Positions 28,682 through 38,685 are shown, numbered from the stretch's first letter. The stretch is 64,000 nucleotides of DNA from an uncultured Saprospiraceae bacterium (GCA_938015435.1 CALLPN010000016.1:62001-126000); one strand, 5' to 3'. Program-made: numbers and translations. The notes: a model not told the origin generated them from the sequence alone.

Positions 28682-29647
28682 TTATATTCTTATTCTTGAT
28701 GTAATTGCCAAATGATCAGAACTGCCTCCTTCTATAACATCGGATTCCAAAAATTTCATTTTACCTCTTCCTAAAACATAATCCAAAGTTAAAAAAGGTG
28801 ATATTTTGCCTGAGTTAGGAAAATTAAAATTCCTCCAACGCAATGGATAGCTTACCGAATTTACCCAATTTATTTTTAACTTTTTGAAAATCGGTTCTGA
28901 CTGCAAGGTATTCAAATCACCGACCAATAATTGCCAGTCATAATTACGATAATTTTCTTTGGCTATTTTATTCAATTTAATAATTTGTTTCTTTCGAATA
29001 CCATAGTTATGAGCAAATAATGAAAAGCACTTATCCTTATTCTCTACTGCAATAGCAGGTGATGCCAAATGTGTATTAACTATCTGAGCTAACTTTCCAT
29101 TAACTTCTATATCCGCTATTAAAGCAAAAGGTTTATTAGATGAATTATTGAGAAATATTGGATTAGAAATTGGGTACTTAGAATAAATACCGATACCATG
29201 AGTGCCATTCAATGGCAGCAAATGTTTGTATCTATAGATAGCGCCTATTTCTTTATTTAATATTGAATTCCATTTGGGAGTTAATTCTTGAACCATCAAT
29301 AGATCTGCATTCTCTTTTTTTACAATTGAAACTACACTAGCAGTCGAATTATTCTTAAAGAATAGATTGTAAGACATAACTTTTAACTCGTCCGTGGTTT
29401 CTACACGTTTAGTATTTGTATTAGAATAAATTATCAATCCTAAATCAACTATTGTAACGACTACAATTATTGCAACACTAATTTTTAACAATTTATTTTT
29501 CGCTATAAGCTTGACTGACAGCAACACTAACACGAATTGAATAAAAGGGAATAAAAAATTCCATGCTAATCCTGTCAGTATAAATGCTTGAAAAACACCA
29601 CATATTGCAACTGACAAATAAATTCCATTGAGAAGTAGTTTTTTCAT
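28682..29647 (-). CDS. Membrane-anchored endonuclease/exonuclease/phosphatase-family protein
   Basis: 321 residues from ATG at 29647; the track's start at 29683 would put a second short hydrophobic stretch in front. Two to three membrane helices occupy residues ~5-80, then an EEP (DNase I-like) domain: 'VMSYNLFF' with the catalytic-loop Asn, 'ADLLMVQEL' with the metal-binding Glu, 'HGIGIYSKYPI', 'NTHLASP', 'LLVGDLN' with the Asp/Asn pair, 'LDYVLGRG' and 'SSDHLAI' with the terminal Asp-His. All key residues are present, so it is probably an active metal-dependent phosphodiesterase facing the periplasm. Substrate unknown. Confidence 0.87.
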   Translation of the reverse strand: MKKLLLNGIYLSVAICGVFQAFILTGLAWNFLFPFIQFVLVLLSVKLIAKNKLLKISVAIIVVVTIVDLGLIIYSNTNTKRVETTDELKVMSYNLFFKNNSTASVVSIVKKENADLLMVQELTPKWNSILNKEIGAIYRYKHLLPLNGTHGIGIYSKYPISNPIFLNNSSNKPFALIADIEVNGKLAQIVNTHLASPAIAVENKDKCFSLFAHNYGIRKKQIIKLNKIAKENYRNYDWQLLVGDLNTLQSEPIFKKLKINWVNSVSYPLRWRNFNFPNSGKISPFLTLDYVLGRGKMKFLESDVIEGGSSDHLAITSRIRI

Positions 29648-30286
29648 TCGGATCAACTCTATTACGAAATATATTAGAGACATTAATCGTGTCTGACTAC
29701 TCTAATAACAGATATACCCCAATCATATTGCATAATGACTACCCATATAAACATAAAAACTCCCTACTGCCAATCCTTAGATCTCCACTTAATTTAAGCT
29801 ATCCTATAACCTCCAATTTTTAGCCGTTCGCCATTCAATTCTGAAATACTTCTTTCAATTGAATTGCTATTTCATCAGCGTTAAATCTTTGTAAATCTAT
29901 ATTAAACTCAATCTCCTACTGGAATTTCGAAATTTTTACACCTTTAATTTTTCGTGTGGTTGACTTGGATGATACCGTTGGGTACGAAGTTCCGCATGCA
30001 CCATATATACATTATGATATATCAAAATCAACTTCACTATCTAACACAAACATCTCTAAACCATTATCTCATTGAAACAATGCTCTCTTCAAAACGTTAC
30101 CAATTGCATTTGTGAGGTCCGAGAGAAGCCTTTAAATAAATACCAATTTGGAGCCTTAATCAATAGATGTCATATAGTAAGACTGCAATTATTAGAAATT
30201 CGTAGAATTGGTAAGTAACCTTTTATCAATGGCATTGGTTAGCCTTGGTAAAAGCCTAGCATATACATACAAGAACAGTACACAAT
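29648..30286. other. 639-bp AT-rich intergenic stretch with one short gene remnant
   Basis: No ORF of useful length on either strand. Apart from the remnant annotated at 29835-29999 I see no repeat, RNA gene or promoter I can support. Confidence 0.6.
29835..29999 (-). pseudogene. Possible 3' remnant of an unknown gene
   Basis: In one minus-strand frame the translation reads 'TTRKIKGVKISKFQ', a TAG, then 'EIEFNIDLQRFNADEIAIQL' and 'KEVFQN' to a TGA. The composition looks like real protein on both sides of a single in-frame stop, while upstream the frame closes quickly. It may be a decayed gene end. I do not recognise the family. Confidence 0.3.
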
Positions 30287-30327
30287 CTAAAAGCCTAAGT
30301 AATGTATTAAATTACTTAGGCTTTTAG
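30287..30327. terminator. 17-bp perfect inverted repeat, probable bidirectional terminator
   Basis: CTAAAAGCCTAAGTAAT/ATTACTTAGGCTTTTAG with a 7-nt loop, 26 bp beyond the stop of the minus-strand gene at 30353. The T-tract is within the stem base. Confidence 0.7.
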
Positions 30328-30352
30328 TCCAAAGAGAATAAATTTTTAAGGC

Positions 30353-30826
30353 CTATTTATAAATTGAAGTAATAGTATTATCAATATTCCATGCATCAAC
30401 AACCATTTTCCATTTCCCCTGATTGTTTTTCTTCCATACCGTCACTCCTTTTTCAAAGACTTCGACTTTATTTCCATTTTCGCCATCATAGCTTATTAGA
30501 ATTAGGTCTATTGAGTAGCCCAAGTCCCCTGCGGTAGAGACAAATGCTTCCTGAGGTTCCCATTTGATTTGAAAGCCCGGAATGGTTTGCAACTCTGCTA
30601 ACATTCCACCAATCTGTTCGTGTCCTTTTAATATACCTTTGTCAGGGGCTAGGACCAATGCATCTTGATCAACAAAACTAAAGAACTTTTTTGGTGTCCC
30701 AGATTTAGACCAGTTTCTATTTGCCTCCATTAATTCTTTTGAGTCTAATATTTGTTGATCGCTTGTCTGGGAAATAATTAAATTCGTAAATGCGAACGTA
30801 ATGAGCATTAAAAATATTTTTTTCAT
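30353..30826 (-). CDS. Secreted NTF2-like (DUF4440/SnoaL-type) protein
   Basis: 157 residues with a signal peptide ending 'FTNLIISQ'. The mature part has the DUF4440 pattern: 'LMEANRNWSKSGTPKKFFSF', 'DALVLAPDKGILKGHEQIGGML', and a C-terminal 'GVTVWKKNNQGKWKMVVDAWN'. These cone-shaped domains bind small ligands or act as enzymes; this one's role is unknown. It carries a palindrome (30963-30978) 137 bp upstream matching those before the oxidoreductase gene and the other NTF2-like gene, which suggests shared control by the AraC protein at 31626. A strong terminator follows. Confidence 0.82.
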   Translation of the reverse strand: MKKIFLMLITFAFTNLIISQTSDQQILDSKELMEANRNWSKSGTPKKFFSFVDQDALVLAPDKGILKGHEQIGGMLAELQTIPGFQIKWEPQEAFVSTAGDLGYSIDLILISYDGENGNKVEVFEKGVTVWKKNNQGKWKMVVDAWNIDNTITSIYK

Positions 30827-30962
30827 CTTACTAATTTTGCGTTTAAAATTATAATAAGCCTCTCTAACAAGTTCTTATTTAACTCGAAAAAAATCTACTT
30901 ATTAAAGTTAATATATCAATAGCAAAACTAATGTCGATTAATAAAATATGATTGCAGATATC

Positions 30963-30978
30963 GTCCAGATTTATGGAC
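30963..30978. promoter_or_regulatory. Operator-like palindrome, site 1
   Basis: GTCCA-GATTTA-TGGAC, followed six bases later by TTCAAATC, exactly as at site 2. Lies upstream of the gene at 30353-30826. Proposed AraC-family binding site. Confidence 0.5.
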
Positions 30979-30996
30979 CGTAGGTTCAAATCGAAA

Positions 30997-31527
30997 TTAT
31001 AAATTATCGAGGTAATGAATATAGCCTTCTGAAGATTTAGCAATGAGCTCATCTGATGGTTCATACTCAGCGGCATAGAATGCATAAAGAGGTTTATAGT
31101 CCGCCTTGACATATAGAAAACTGATCTCAAAAGGACTTGTTAATTGCTCTAAAGTATACTTGTACCTTCCATCAGACATATAGTCCTCATCTTTGATACC
31201 TGCAGTTACAGCCAAAGACACTTTCTTTCCTTCTAGCTTATACCCACTTCCTTTCCCATAGGCCCATCCATGACTAAGTACTTGGTCAAGCCATTTCTTT
31301 AATAATGGTGGGCAGTTAAACCAGTAAAAGGGAAACTGGAGAACTATCTGCTCTACTGACTCCAGCAATTGATGTTCATATTCGATATCTATATCCCAAT
31401 CTGGATATTTTTTATGTAAATCGTGAACGATATATTTTTCAGGATACTTGTCTAATTCTTCTAACCATCTCTTATTTATTTTTGATTTCTCAAGATTTGG
31501 ATGTGTAACTATTATTAGTGTTTTCAT
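30997..31527 (-). CDS. NAD(P)H-dependent oxidoreductase (flavodoxin-fold quinone reductase family)
   Basis: 176 residues, cytosolic, no signal peptide. The flavodoxin-like fold begins 'MKTLIIVTHPNLEKSKINKRW'. The KefF/MdaB-type FMN site is clear: 'IVLQFPFYWFNCPPLLKKW', 'VLSHGWAYGKG' and the C-terminal half 'SLAVTAGIKDEDY'. Such enzymes reduce quinones or nitro compounds by two electrons, often in electrophile defence. The AraC-family regulator gene is immediately upstream on the same strand, with operator-like site 2 between them, so the regulator probably controls it. Confidence 0.9.
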   Translation of the reverse strand: MKTLIIVTHPNLEKSKINKRWLEELDKYPEKYIVHDLHKKYPDWDIDIEYEHQLLESVEQIVLQFPFYWFNCPPLLKKWLDQVLSHGWAYGKGSGYKLEGKKVSLAVTAGIKDEDYMSDGRYKYTLEQLTSPFEISFLYVKADYKPLYAFYAAEYEPSDELIAKSSEGYIHYLDNL

Positions 31528-31602
31528 AATATATTTAATCTATATGTGAATTATATGATTAACGAATCTATGGCAACATTAAAACAAGCTAATGGAATAA
31601 AA

Positions 31603-31618
31603 GTCCAAAATTATGGAC
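31603..31618. promoter_or_regulatory. Operator-like palindrome, site 2
   Basis: GTCCA-AAATTA-TGGAC, followed six bases later by TTCAAATC. It lies 76 bp upstream of the oxidoreductase ATG, a typical activator position. Confidence 0.55.
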
Positions 31619-31625
31619 AATGAAT

Positions 31626-32471
31626 TCAAATCAATTTTTCTGCGGCCCTATACTTCGAAGGAGGGATTCCAATTTTGTTTTTAAACAACCTAGTAAAGTA
31701 TAGCGAATCTTGAAACCCAACTTCAAAAGCGATTTCTCCAATAGACAAATCTGTTAAGGTCAAAAGCTCCTTAGCCTTTTCTAGTCTTCTATTACTGATA
31801 TAATTATTTGGACTATTATTATATTCCTTTTTAAATAACCTTTTAAAAGAAGATAAACTTAGGTTACATAATTTCGCGAGTTGATCTACCTTTAGATTTG
31901 AAAACAAATGTAGTTCTATAACTTCTCTAATTGTAATTGAATTCGATGAATACAAATCTGCTATCAACTCCACAATAGAATGAATATTCTTAGATTGAAT
32001 TAACAAAAGAATTAGTTCTTTTATTTTTAATTCTAGTAAATCGTTATTAACTAGGTTAGGATTTTGGAAATAAAATTCGAGAGACTCTATAAATTTAGAT
32101 AAAACATCACTTGATACGATGACCTCACTAGATTTGCTGCTATTCTGCTTGGTAATGATTTCTGGCAATTCGTTTGCATACATTTTCTTCAGAATATCAG
32201 GAAAGAAATGAACGACTAAAACTTCAACTTGATCATCTTCGGCATTTTTCAGCAAGTCTACAAAGTGACTTCCACATTTCAATAAAACCGCTTCGTTCCC
32301 TTGTAGTTGTTTATTGTTTTGTGATGATACCAATTTAGGGCCTATCTCTTTAAAATAGATAAAACAACCCCTATCTTGAAAAATTGCATCATAACAAAAA
32401 GGCAATTTGATGATCATTTTTTCAATTAACACCTGGCTTTTATAACTAAATGTACGTCTAGCTGTAATCAT
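31626..32471 (-). CDS. AraC-family transcriptional regulator
   Basis: 281 residues. The N-terminal ~150 residues look like a cupin-type effector domain ('CFIYFKEIGPKLVSSQNN', 'AVLLKCGSHFVDLL'). The C-terminal ~100 residues are the double helix-turn-helix: first helix pair 'LKVDQLAKLCNLSLSSFKRLFKKEY', linker 'SPNNYISNRRLEKAKELL', second pair 'SIGEIAFEVGFQDSLYFTRLFKNKIG', ending 'PPSKYR'. Cytosolic DNA-binding regulator. Its neighbours on the same strand (oxidoreductase and two NTF2-like proteins) each have a GTCCA-N6-TGGAC-type palindrome upstream, so a local regulon is likely (inference). No such palindrome was found before its own start. Confidence 0.93.
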   Translation of the reverse strand: MITARRTFSYKSQVLIEKMIIKLPFCYDAIFQDRGCFIYFKEIGPKLVSSQNNKQLQGNEAVLLKCGSHFVDLLKNAEDDQVEVLVVHFFPDILKKMYANELPEIITKQNSSKSSEVIVSSDVLSKFIESLEFYFQNPNLVNNDLLELKIKELILLLIQSKNIHSIVELIADLYSSNSITIREVIELHLFSNLKVDQLAKLCNLSLSSFKRLFKKEYNNSPNNYISNRRLEKAKELLTLTDLSIGEIAFEVGFQDSLYFTRLFKNKIGIPPSKYRAAEKLI

Positions 32472-32564
32472 TAGAATTTAGTATAGTAAAAAGTGTCATT
32501 CACTGAGCATGTTAGATACATCACCAATGAAACGTTATTAAGTATTTCGTGAAAGACTACAATA

Positions 32565-32987
32565 TTAAAATTCTTTAGGTATTGTTGTGTAAGTTTTACT
32601 TACTATCATCCATTCATTATTGATTTTTAATAAGTGCATGTAGTCTACAAAAGTGAAAGTCTGATACTCGATTTCAAGACCAACATTCGCAGCATCACCT
32701 TGTACGTTTAATGATGTAATCCTAGCAACGAATTTCGACGGTTGATTTGAATCCAAATATTCTGTAAGTGCCGCTATCGCGTTTACTTCTTTATATTCTC
32801 CATTTTCGATCCATTTCATACTAGCCGTTTCGGTAAACGCTTTTTTAATAGATTCGGAATTGTGATTAATCATTCCATCAAAATAGTGATTAATCGTATT
32901 TTCAATTGAAATAAGATTTGTATCCTGTGCTTGCATTTGGGTCATGATTACTGTGGTTAGAATTAGTGACAATAATGAAAATCTCAT
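32565..32987 (-). CDS. Secreted NTF2-like (lumazine-binding-like) protein
   Basis: 140 residues with a signal peptide ending 'IMTQMQAQ'. The mature part fits the Lumazine_bd_2/NTF2-like family: 'IENTINHYFDGMINHNSESI', 'ASMKWIENGEYKEV', 'VGLEIEYQTFTFVDYMHLL' and 'NNEWMIVSKTYTT'. Probably periplasmic; ligand unknown. It is upstream of the AraC gene on the same strand with a 93-bp gap, and operator-like site 3 lies 83 bp upstream. Like the gene at 30353 it would be a member of the proposed AraC regulon. Confidence 0.82.
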   Translation of the reverse strand: MRFSLLSLILTTVIMTQMQAQDTNLISIENTINHYFDGMINHNSESIKKAFTETASMKWIENGEYKEVNAIAALTEYLDSNQPSKFVARITSLNVQGDAANVGLEIEYQTFTFVDYMHLLKINNEWMIVSKTYTTIPKEF

Positions 32988-33302
32988 ATTTAATATGTTT
33001 ATTATTAAGATATTCTGTTGTTAACGATGATTCAAATGTAAACTCAATTTCACTACTCCATATGGATTATTAGTCCAAAATTTTGGATTATTTGACCTTT
33101 GTACAACTTAGATTTTTTTGAGAATGCAATCTTTTCAAATGTCATACAATTACTCAATATTTAACACTAAACATAGAGAAATAAAAACTCTAACTAATAG
33201 ACCCCAATCCTCAATCACATCATAAGGTATAGCCTATCACTCCCAAAAATAAATCGGAAAATAATTAGTCAATAAATAACTGCAACTCAAATAATAAAGA
33301 AC
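32988..33302. other. 315-bp intergenic region between uvrA and the NTF2-like gene
   Basis: Contains operator-like site 3. Otherwise AT-rich with no ORF, hairpin terminator or repeat that I can support. Confidence 0.6.
33073..33088. promoter_or_regulatory. Operator-like palindrome, site 3
   Basis: GTCCA-AAATTT-TGGAT, one mismatch from the other sites. The TTCAAATC extension is not conserved here (TATTTGACC instead). Upstream of the gene at 32565-32987. Confidence 0.45.
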
Positions 33303-36131
33303 CTACCCCAACTCCTTATCTAAATATCTAGCGGTATGGCTCTTTTTGTTTTTGGCGAGCTTCTCTGGTGTACCTGCAAATACTATTTCGCCGCCACCTT
33401 TTCCACCTTCAGGTCCTACGTCGATAATATGATCTGCTACTTTGATCACATCCATATGATGCTCTATGATCACCACAGTATTTCCTTTATCTACGAGCTT
33501 ATTAAGTACATTGATCAAATGCTGTACGTCTTGGAAGTGTAATCCAGTCGTCGGCTCATCTAATATGTAGAATGTATTTCCTGTATCTTTCTTCGATAGT
33601 TCTTCTGAAAGTTTGACACGTTGTGCTTCTCCTCCAGAGAGCGTTGTTGCTTGTTGTCCAAGAGTAATATATCCTAGACCTACACTTTCTAGTGTTTTAA
33701 TCTTACGATAGATGTTAGGTATGTTTTTGAAAAACTCTACCGCTTCGGTTACTGACATTTCTAATACGTCAGAAATAGATTTCCCTTTGAATAGAATCTC
33801 AAGTGTCTCACGATTATACCTTCGTCCATGGCACTCTTCGCAGTCTACAAGTACATCTGGAAGGAAGTTCATTTCTATGACACGCTTACCTGCTCCTCCG
33901 CAAGTTTCACACCTTCCACCTTTTACATTAAACGAAAATCTACCCATCTTATATCCACGGATCTTAGACTCTGGATGATTGGTAAATAGCTTTCTTATGT
34001 CTGTAAATACTCCGGTGTATGTAGCAGGATTAGATCTCGGTGTACGACCGATTGCTGATTGATCTATCTCTATTACTTTATCGAGATGCTCTAATCCTTT
34101 GAGGCTTTTATACGGTAATGGCTTCGCTAGACTTCTGTAAAAGTGAGTCCTGAGGATAGGATACAATGTCTCATTGATCAGACTTGATTTCCCAGATCCG
34201 GATACTCCTGTTACTAATGTCAAGGCACCTAATGGAATTTTGACAGATACATTCTGCAGATTATTTCCAGTCGCTCCTTTGAGTTCAAGGAATTTTCCGT
34301 TTCCTTTCCTTCTTTTCTCTGGGATCGCTATTTTTAACTTTCCACTAAGATAAGCAGCTGTAGTACTTTTCTTTTTGAGTATTTCTTTAGGGGTTCCCTG
34401 CTCTACTATTTCTCCACCAAATTCGCCAGCCCCAGGACCAATATCTATCAAATAGTCAGAAGCTAACATGATGTCTTTATCATGCTCAACTACGATTACT
34501 GTATTACCTATATCTGATAGATTTCTGAGTGCATTGATCAATCGATGGTTATCTCTTTCGTGAAGTCCGATACTCGGCTCATCCATGATATAAGTAATAC
34601 CCGTCAATTGCGAACCAATCTGAGTAGCCAATCTTGTTCGCTGAGATTCACCACCTGAGAGTGTACGTGTGGGTCTATCTATAGTCATATAATCTAGACC
34701 TACTTCTAGTAAAAAGCCAACCCTCATTCTGATCTCCTTAAGTACCTCTTCGGCTATTGCGTTTTGCTTTTTATTGAGATGTTTAGGCAGTTCATCGATC
34801 CATGCCGCAAGCTCATCTAAATACATATGAGCAAGTATACCGATGTGCTTATCTCCTAACTTAAAATGTAAAGATTCTTTACGCAGACGATACCCTTCGC
34901 AGCTTGAACAAGTATTGATGGTCATGAATTCTTCAGCCCATCCTCTGATCTTTTCGCTCGTACTATCTTTGTACCACCGGCTCAACATACTGAGGAGACC
35001 TTGCTCTGCCAGATTATACGAAAGGTCATGCGCAGAGTGGGTCTTTACTATAAAGCTATCGTCTCCACCATTCAACATGGTATCCAATGCCTTCTTAGGT
35101 ATATCCTTGATAGGCGTGGAGAAACTAAACTTATACTTCTTAGCTATAGCTCTCAATTGCTTGAAAGTCATATTATCTCTTACTTCTCCGAAAGGAACGA
35201 TTCCTGCTTCATTGATCGACTTGGTGTCATCTGGAATTACCTTATCCATATCCACTTCATTTACCTGACCTAATCCTTTGCAAGTAGGGCACGTTCCGTA
35301 AGGCGAATTAAATGAAAATGAATTAGGCGATGGTTCTTCGTATGATACTCCAGACTCAGGATCCATCAGTTGCTTACTGAATGGTATGATCGCATTGGCC
35401 TCTACATCATTGATCATGATAAAATCTCCTCCTAGCTTCAATGCCATCTGTAATGATGCGGCTAGTCTATCTCTTCGATCGTCATCTACTTTGAGGCGAT
35501 CTACTACAAGTTCTATATCGTGAGTCTTATATCTATCTAGCTTAAGTCCTGGCTCTAGATCTATGATCTCACCATTGACTCTCACTTTGGTATATCCTTT
35601 TTTGCGAGTACTATCAAACAGCTCTCTGTAATGCCCTTTCCTGGCGCGTACTAATGGAGCTAATACTGCGATCTTTTTCCCTCTAAAATTATCAAGTATA
35701 TGCTGTATGATCTGCTGCTCCGTGTACTTGATCATCTTCTTGCCAGATACATGAGAATAAGCCTCTCCTACCCTAGCGTATAACAGCCTCAGAAAATCAT
35801 ATATCTCGGTCGTCGTCCCTACTGTTGATCTTGGATTCCATGCTGTGGTCTTTTGCTCTATCGAAATCACTGGACTGAGTCCATCTATCTTCTCTACCTC
35901 GGGTCTATCGAGCTTACCCATAAACTGACGCGCATATGATGAGAAAGTCTCCATATATCTCCGTTGACCCTCTGCGTAGATAGTATCAAAAGCTAGTGAG
36001 GACTTACCACTACCGCTGATACCTGTGATTACCACCAACTTATTACGTGGAATTTTGACACTGATATTCTTGAGATTGTTCTCTTTGGCTCCAATGACTT
36101 CTATATATTCTTCTTCTACGACTTTTGGCAT
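33303..36131 (-). CDS. uvrA: Excinuclease ABC subunit A
   Basis: 942 residues. The damage-recognition ATPase of nucleotide excision repair; it binds DNA as a dimer with UvrB. Both ABC modules are intact: Walker A '[14 protein letters not shown]' (~35) and '[14 protein letters not shown]' (~640), signatures '[17 protein letters not shown]' and '[15 protein letters not shown]', Walker B '[14 protein letters not shown]' and '[14 protein letters not shown]'. Zinc modules are 'CPTCKGLGQ' with 'CSSCEGYRL', and 'CETCGGAGK' with 'CEECHGRRY'. The length is normal. Monocistronic, and no other repair gene is adjacent. Confidence 0.98.
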   Translation of the reverse strand: MPKVVEEEYIEVIGAKENNLKNISVKIPRNKLVVITGISGSGKSSLAFDTIYAEGQRRYMETFSSYARQFMGKLDRPEVEKIDGLSPVISIEQKTTAWNPRSTVGTTTEIYDFLRLLYARVGEAYSHVSGKKMIKYTEQQIIQHILDNFRGKKIAVLAPLVRARKGHYRELFDSTRKKGYTKVRVNGEIIDLEPGLKLDRYKTHDIELVVDRLKVDDDRRDRLAASLQMALKLGGDFIMINDVEANAIIPFSKQLMDPESGVSYEEPSPNSFSFNSPYGTCPTCKGLGQVNEVDMDKVIPDDTKSINEAGIVPFGEVRDNMTFKQLRAIAKKYKFSFSTPIKDIPKKALDTMLNGGDDSFIVKTHSAHDLSYNLAEQGLLSMLSRWYKDSTSEKIRGWAEEFMTINTCSSCEGYRLRKESLHFKLGDKHIGILAHMYLDELAAWIDELPKHLNKKQNAIAEEVLKEIRMRVGFLLEVGLDYMTIDRPTRTLSGGESQRTRLATQIGSQLTGITYIMDEPSIGLHERDNHRLINALRNLSDIGNTVIVVEHDKDIMLASDYLIDIGPGAGEFGGEIVEQGTPKEILKKKSTTAAYLSGKLKIAIPEKRRKGNGKFLELKGATGNNLQNVSVKIPLGALTLVTGVSGSGKSSLINETLYPILRTHFYRSLAKPLPYKSLKGLEHLDKVIEIDQSAIGRTPRSNPATYTGVFTDIRKLFTNHPESKIRGYKMGRFSFNVKGGRCETCGGAGKRVIEMNFLPDVLVDCEECHGRRYNRETLEILFKGKSISDVLEMSVTEAVEFFKNIPNIYRKIKTLESVGLGYITLGQQATTLSGGEAQRVKLSEELSKKDTGNTFYILDEPTTGLHFQDVQHLINVLNKLVDKGNTVVIIEHHMDVIKVADHIIDVGPEGGKGGGEIVFAGTPEKLAKNKKSHTARYLDKELG

Positions 36132-36322
36132 GGTATCTTTCTGCTAGCATTAATGATAGACTAATCAACAAATAACGGTGATCTTAGTGAGAAAACCGTT
36201 ATGTGGTGGGTCTTAAATGTAATAGCATTTTGAAGAGATATGTTTTGACAAATGAATAGAGAATACGTAAATGGCATGACGCAATACAATAATCTTTATA
36301 TTAGTGAATCAAACAGAATACC

Positions 36323-36760
36323 ATGAGCTCTATTAACCTTCTCCAAACCAAGGATGCACTATCCGTTATAGATAACTATCCAGAGCATGTCAGTGACAAG
36401 CTTTATGTACTGCGTCAAATGATATTAGATTGTGCTGAGGAGCTAGAGTCTGTTACTCAACTAGAAGAGACATTGAAGTGGGGAGAACCAAGCTATCTGG
36501 CCAAGAAGGGAAGTACCATCAGAATAGATTGGAAACCAAAAAAACCTGAGCAATATGCTATCTACTTCAAATGTACGAGTAAGTTGGTAGAGACATTTCG
36601 AGAGATATATGGGGAGACATTTAGTTATGAAAACAATAGGGCTTTGCTATTTTCATTCGACGATATCATTCCTAAACCCGAACTCAAAGAATGTATCAAA
36701 GCGGCACTTAGATATCATGAAGTAAAAAATGAAATGAGGCTAGGTATCGCAATTGATTAG
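36323..36760 (+). CDS. DUF1801 (YdhG-like) domain protein
   Basis: 145 residues, cytosolic. Typical DUF1801 features: 'VLRQMILDCAEELESVTQLEETLKWGEPSY', 'GSTIRIDWKPKKPEQYAIYF' and a C-terminal 'LKECIKAALRYHEVK'. The family has an iron-chaperone-like (frataxin-type) fold in some annotations; biochemical role unsettled. Single gene, divergent from uvrA. Confidence 0.85.
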   Translation: MSSINLLQTKDALSVIDNYPEHVSDKLYVLRQMILDCAEELESVTQLEETLKWGEPSYLAKKGSTIRIDWKPKKPEQYAIYFKCTSKLVETFREIYGETFSYENNRALLFSFDDIIPKPELKECIKAALRYHEVKNEMRLGIAID

Positions 36761-36835
36761 CACAAATTCTAATCTTTAAGTATTCAAATAATCTATTCGG
36801 TAGTCAAGTGGTAGCTTACTAATAAAAACCACTTC

Positions 36836-36870
36836 AAAAAAAGAGAAGTCTATTGCTAGACTCCTCTTTA
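36836..36870. terminator. Bidirectional terminator between convergent genes
   Basis: Stem AAAGAG-AAGTCTA/TAGACT-CCTCTTT with a 4-nt loop; A-tract on the left gives a T-run on the minus strand. It sits between the DUF1801 gene and the convergent lipoprotein gene. Confidence 0.75.
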
Positions 36871-36899
36871 CTATAATTTTGGTCAGATCCTCTATCTAA

Positions 36900-37262
36900 T
36901 TATTGCTTCACACCCGAAAATGTAGACGCTGATGAACCTAACAGAAATCTTTCAAACGTCAATGTACTGTCTGTGATTACAAATTCCACACGTCTAGATT
37001 CAATTCCTAAAGCAGAACTCTCAAATCTAACAACACAATCATTTTGATCTAAACTAAGATTATCTAAACTGCCACCGTTAGCTGAATAGTTACCATCAGT
37101 TCCTGAAATTACAATTGTTGCATCTTCAGAACTGAAAAACCCTGTGATTTCTGTTCCTACATATGTACCCGCTAGGTTTCTTTCACAATTATCATCATCT
37201 CCTCCACAACTTGACATTCCTACAATTATAAATGTCAATAATAAAAAGTAAAAAATTTTCAT
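36900..37262 (-). CDS. Small lipoprotein of unknown function
   Basis: 120 residues. A lipobox 'GMSSC' at ~16-20 followed by 'GGDDD', the acidic stretch typical of lipoproteins sent to the cell surface in Bacteroidota (LES-like). The mature part is a short beta-rich domain starting 'CERNLAGTYVGTEITGFF', reminiscent of lipocalin-like small lipoproteins but not assignable. Single gene with a terminator after it. Confidence 0.75.
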   Translation of the reverse strand: MKIFYFLLLTFIIVGMSSCGGDDDNCERNLAGTYVGTEITGFFSSEDATIVISGTDGNYSANGGSLDNLSLDQNDCVVRFESSALGIESRRVEFVITDSTLTFERFLLGSSASTFSGVKQ

Positions 37263-37527
37263 CTAATTAAGTTTTTAAATAGTTTATTAAAAAAACTAGA
37301 CGGCATATCCATTTTTAACCTGTTAATGGCATAAAATAATACATATGGAATTGCAGTCTAATATTGAATTCTAAATCTAAACGAATGTAATAAAACTAAA
37401 CTTAAGCTGATTAACAATTAAGTTAAAACCTCAAGGATGACATAACTTCAATAAAAAGGTAGGTATTTAGATCCCTATAGAGAGTATTATTACTTTTACG
37501 ATCGTTATAACATACATAACATTTACT

Positions 37528-38559
37528 ATGAAACGGATCCACACCACTTTACTGTTTGCGATATGCATTTTATTACTCATACAGTGCAAAGAAGACAAGA
37601 AGACTGCAAACCAAACTACTGAGCCTATACATACTACTGGTATAGAAGCAATAGATCTTCTTACGGCGGAGATAGACAAGACTCCTATGGATGCAAGTCT
37701 ATATTACGAGAGAGCTAAAGTATATATGGATAACAACGGTAACGAATACGCCGTAAAAGATGCTGAACGAGCAGTACAATTGGATTCACTGAATCCAATT
37801 TATCATCATCTGCTGAGTGATGCCTATATGGATTTTCGTCAATCAAAATTATCATTGATGACTATGATGCGAGTAGGCGCTTTGTATCCAGAGCGGACAG
37901 CGACCCAACTTAAACTGGCTGAAACTCAATACATACTTCTTCAACATGATTATGCTGTAAATACGCTTAATAAAATACTAAAATATGATCCATTGAATGC
38001 TGAAGCATATTTTATGTTAGGATTGGTATTTAATGAACATGGAGATGACAAAAAGAAAGCTAAAAATGCGTTTTTAACCGCTGTAGAAAACGATCCTGAT
38101 TTAGTAGATGCATGGCTAATATTGGGTCAGAATGCTATGGATGAAAAAGATCCATTAGCTAAGAGATACTTTGAAAATGCGATCAATGCAGAACCTAATA
38201 ATGTAAGAGCAATTCATTCATTAGCATTTTACTTACAGAACAATAAAGATGTAATCGGAGCACAAGAACTTTACAGAAAAATACATGTGCTAGATAAGAG
38301 TTATTTGCAAGCTAATCTCAATTCTGGAATACTCTATATAGAGCAAGACTCACTAGAAAAAGCATTTGAACAGTTCAACATCATCACACAAAACAATCCT
38401 GCCAATCATGTAGGTTACTACTATCGTGGAGTTGTGCATGAGCTACAAGGAAATCTTGATAAAGCTCTAGCTGACTATCAAAATAGTATGAATATCAAAC
38501 CTGATTACGAAAAAGCAGTTACTGCTACCGCAGCACTTGAAAAAGCATTGAAGAAATAG
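37528..38559 (+). CDS. TPR lipoprotein
   Basis: 343 residues. Lipoprotein signal 'AICILLLIQCKED' with lipid-acceptor Cys ~20. From ~45 to the end it is a run of TPRs: 'ASLYYERAKVYMDNNGNEYAVKDAERAVQLD', 'AEAYFMLGLVFNEHGDD', 'VDAWLILGQNAMDEKDP', 'YYRGVVHELQGNLDKALADYQ'. Probably outer-membrane-anchored and facing the periplasm, acting as a scaffold. Partner unknown. Confidence 0.85.
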   Translation: MKRIHTTLLFAICILLLIQCKEDKKTANQTTEPIHTTGIEAIDLLTAEIDKTPMDASLYYERAKVYMDNNGNEYAVKDAERAVQLDSLNPIYHHLLSDAYMDFRQSKLSLMTMMRVGALYPERTATQLKLAETQYILLQHDYAVNTLNKILKYDPLNAEAYFMLGLVFNEHGDDKKKAKNAFLTAVENDPDLVDAWLILGQNAMDEKDPLAKRYFENAINAEPNNVRAIHSLAFYLQNNKDVIGAQELYRKIHVLDKSYLQANLNSGILYIEQDSLEKAFEQFNIITQNNPANHVGYYYRGVVHELQGNLDKALADYQNSMNIKPDYEKAVTATAALEKALKK

Positions 38560-38626
38560 CATTCAGTGGGCAGAAATACTGAAATTAATGACATTTAAAC
38601 TATAGACTGTATTATCAGTAATATTC

Positions 38627-38685
38627 GAATTATGTCGTGGATTATGAAATTATCGTGGAGTATTGAAATTATGTGGTGGAGTATT
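38627..38685. repeat. Three tandem ~20-bp repeats
   Basis: Units GAATTATGTCGTGGATTAT, GAAATTATCGTGGAGTATT and GAAATTATGTGGTGGAGTATT follow one another directly, between convergent genes. Confidence 0.65.

Noticed and set aside
29684-30286. Integron attC-like or CRISPR-like structure
   Set aside because: No paired core sites or regularly spaced repeats could be found.
30879-31130. 83-aa minus-strand ORF overlapping the oxidoreductase gene
   Set aside because: Shifted-frame shadow of the C-terminus of the gene at 30997; no protein features.
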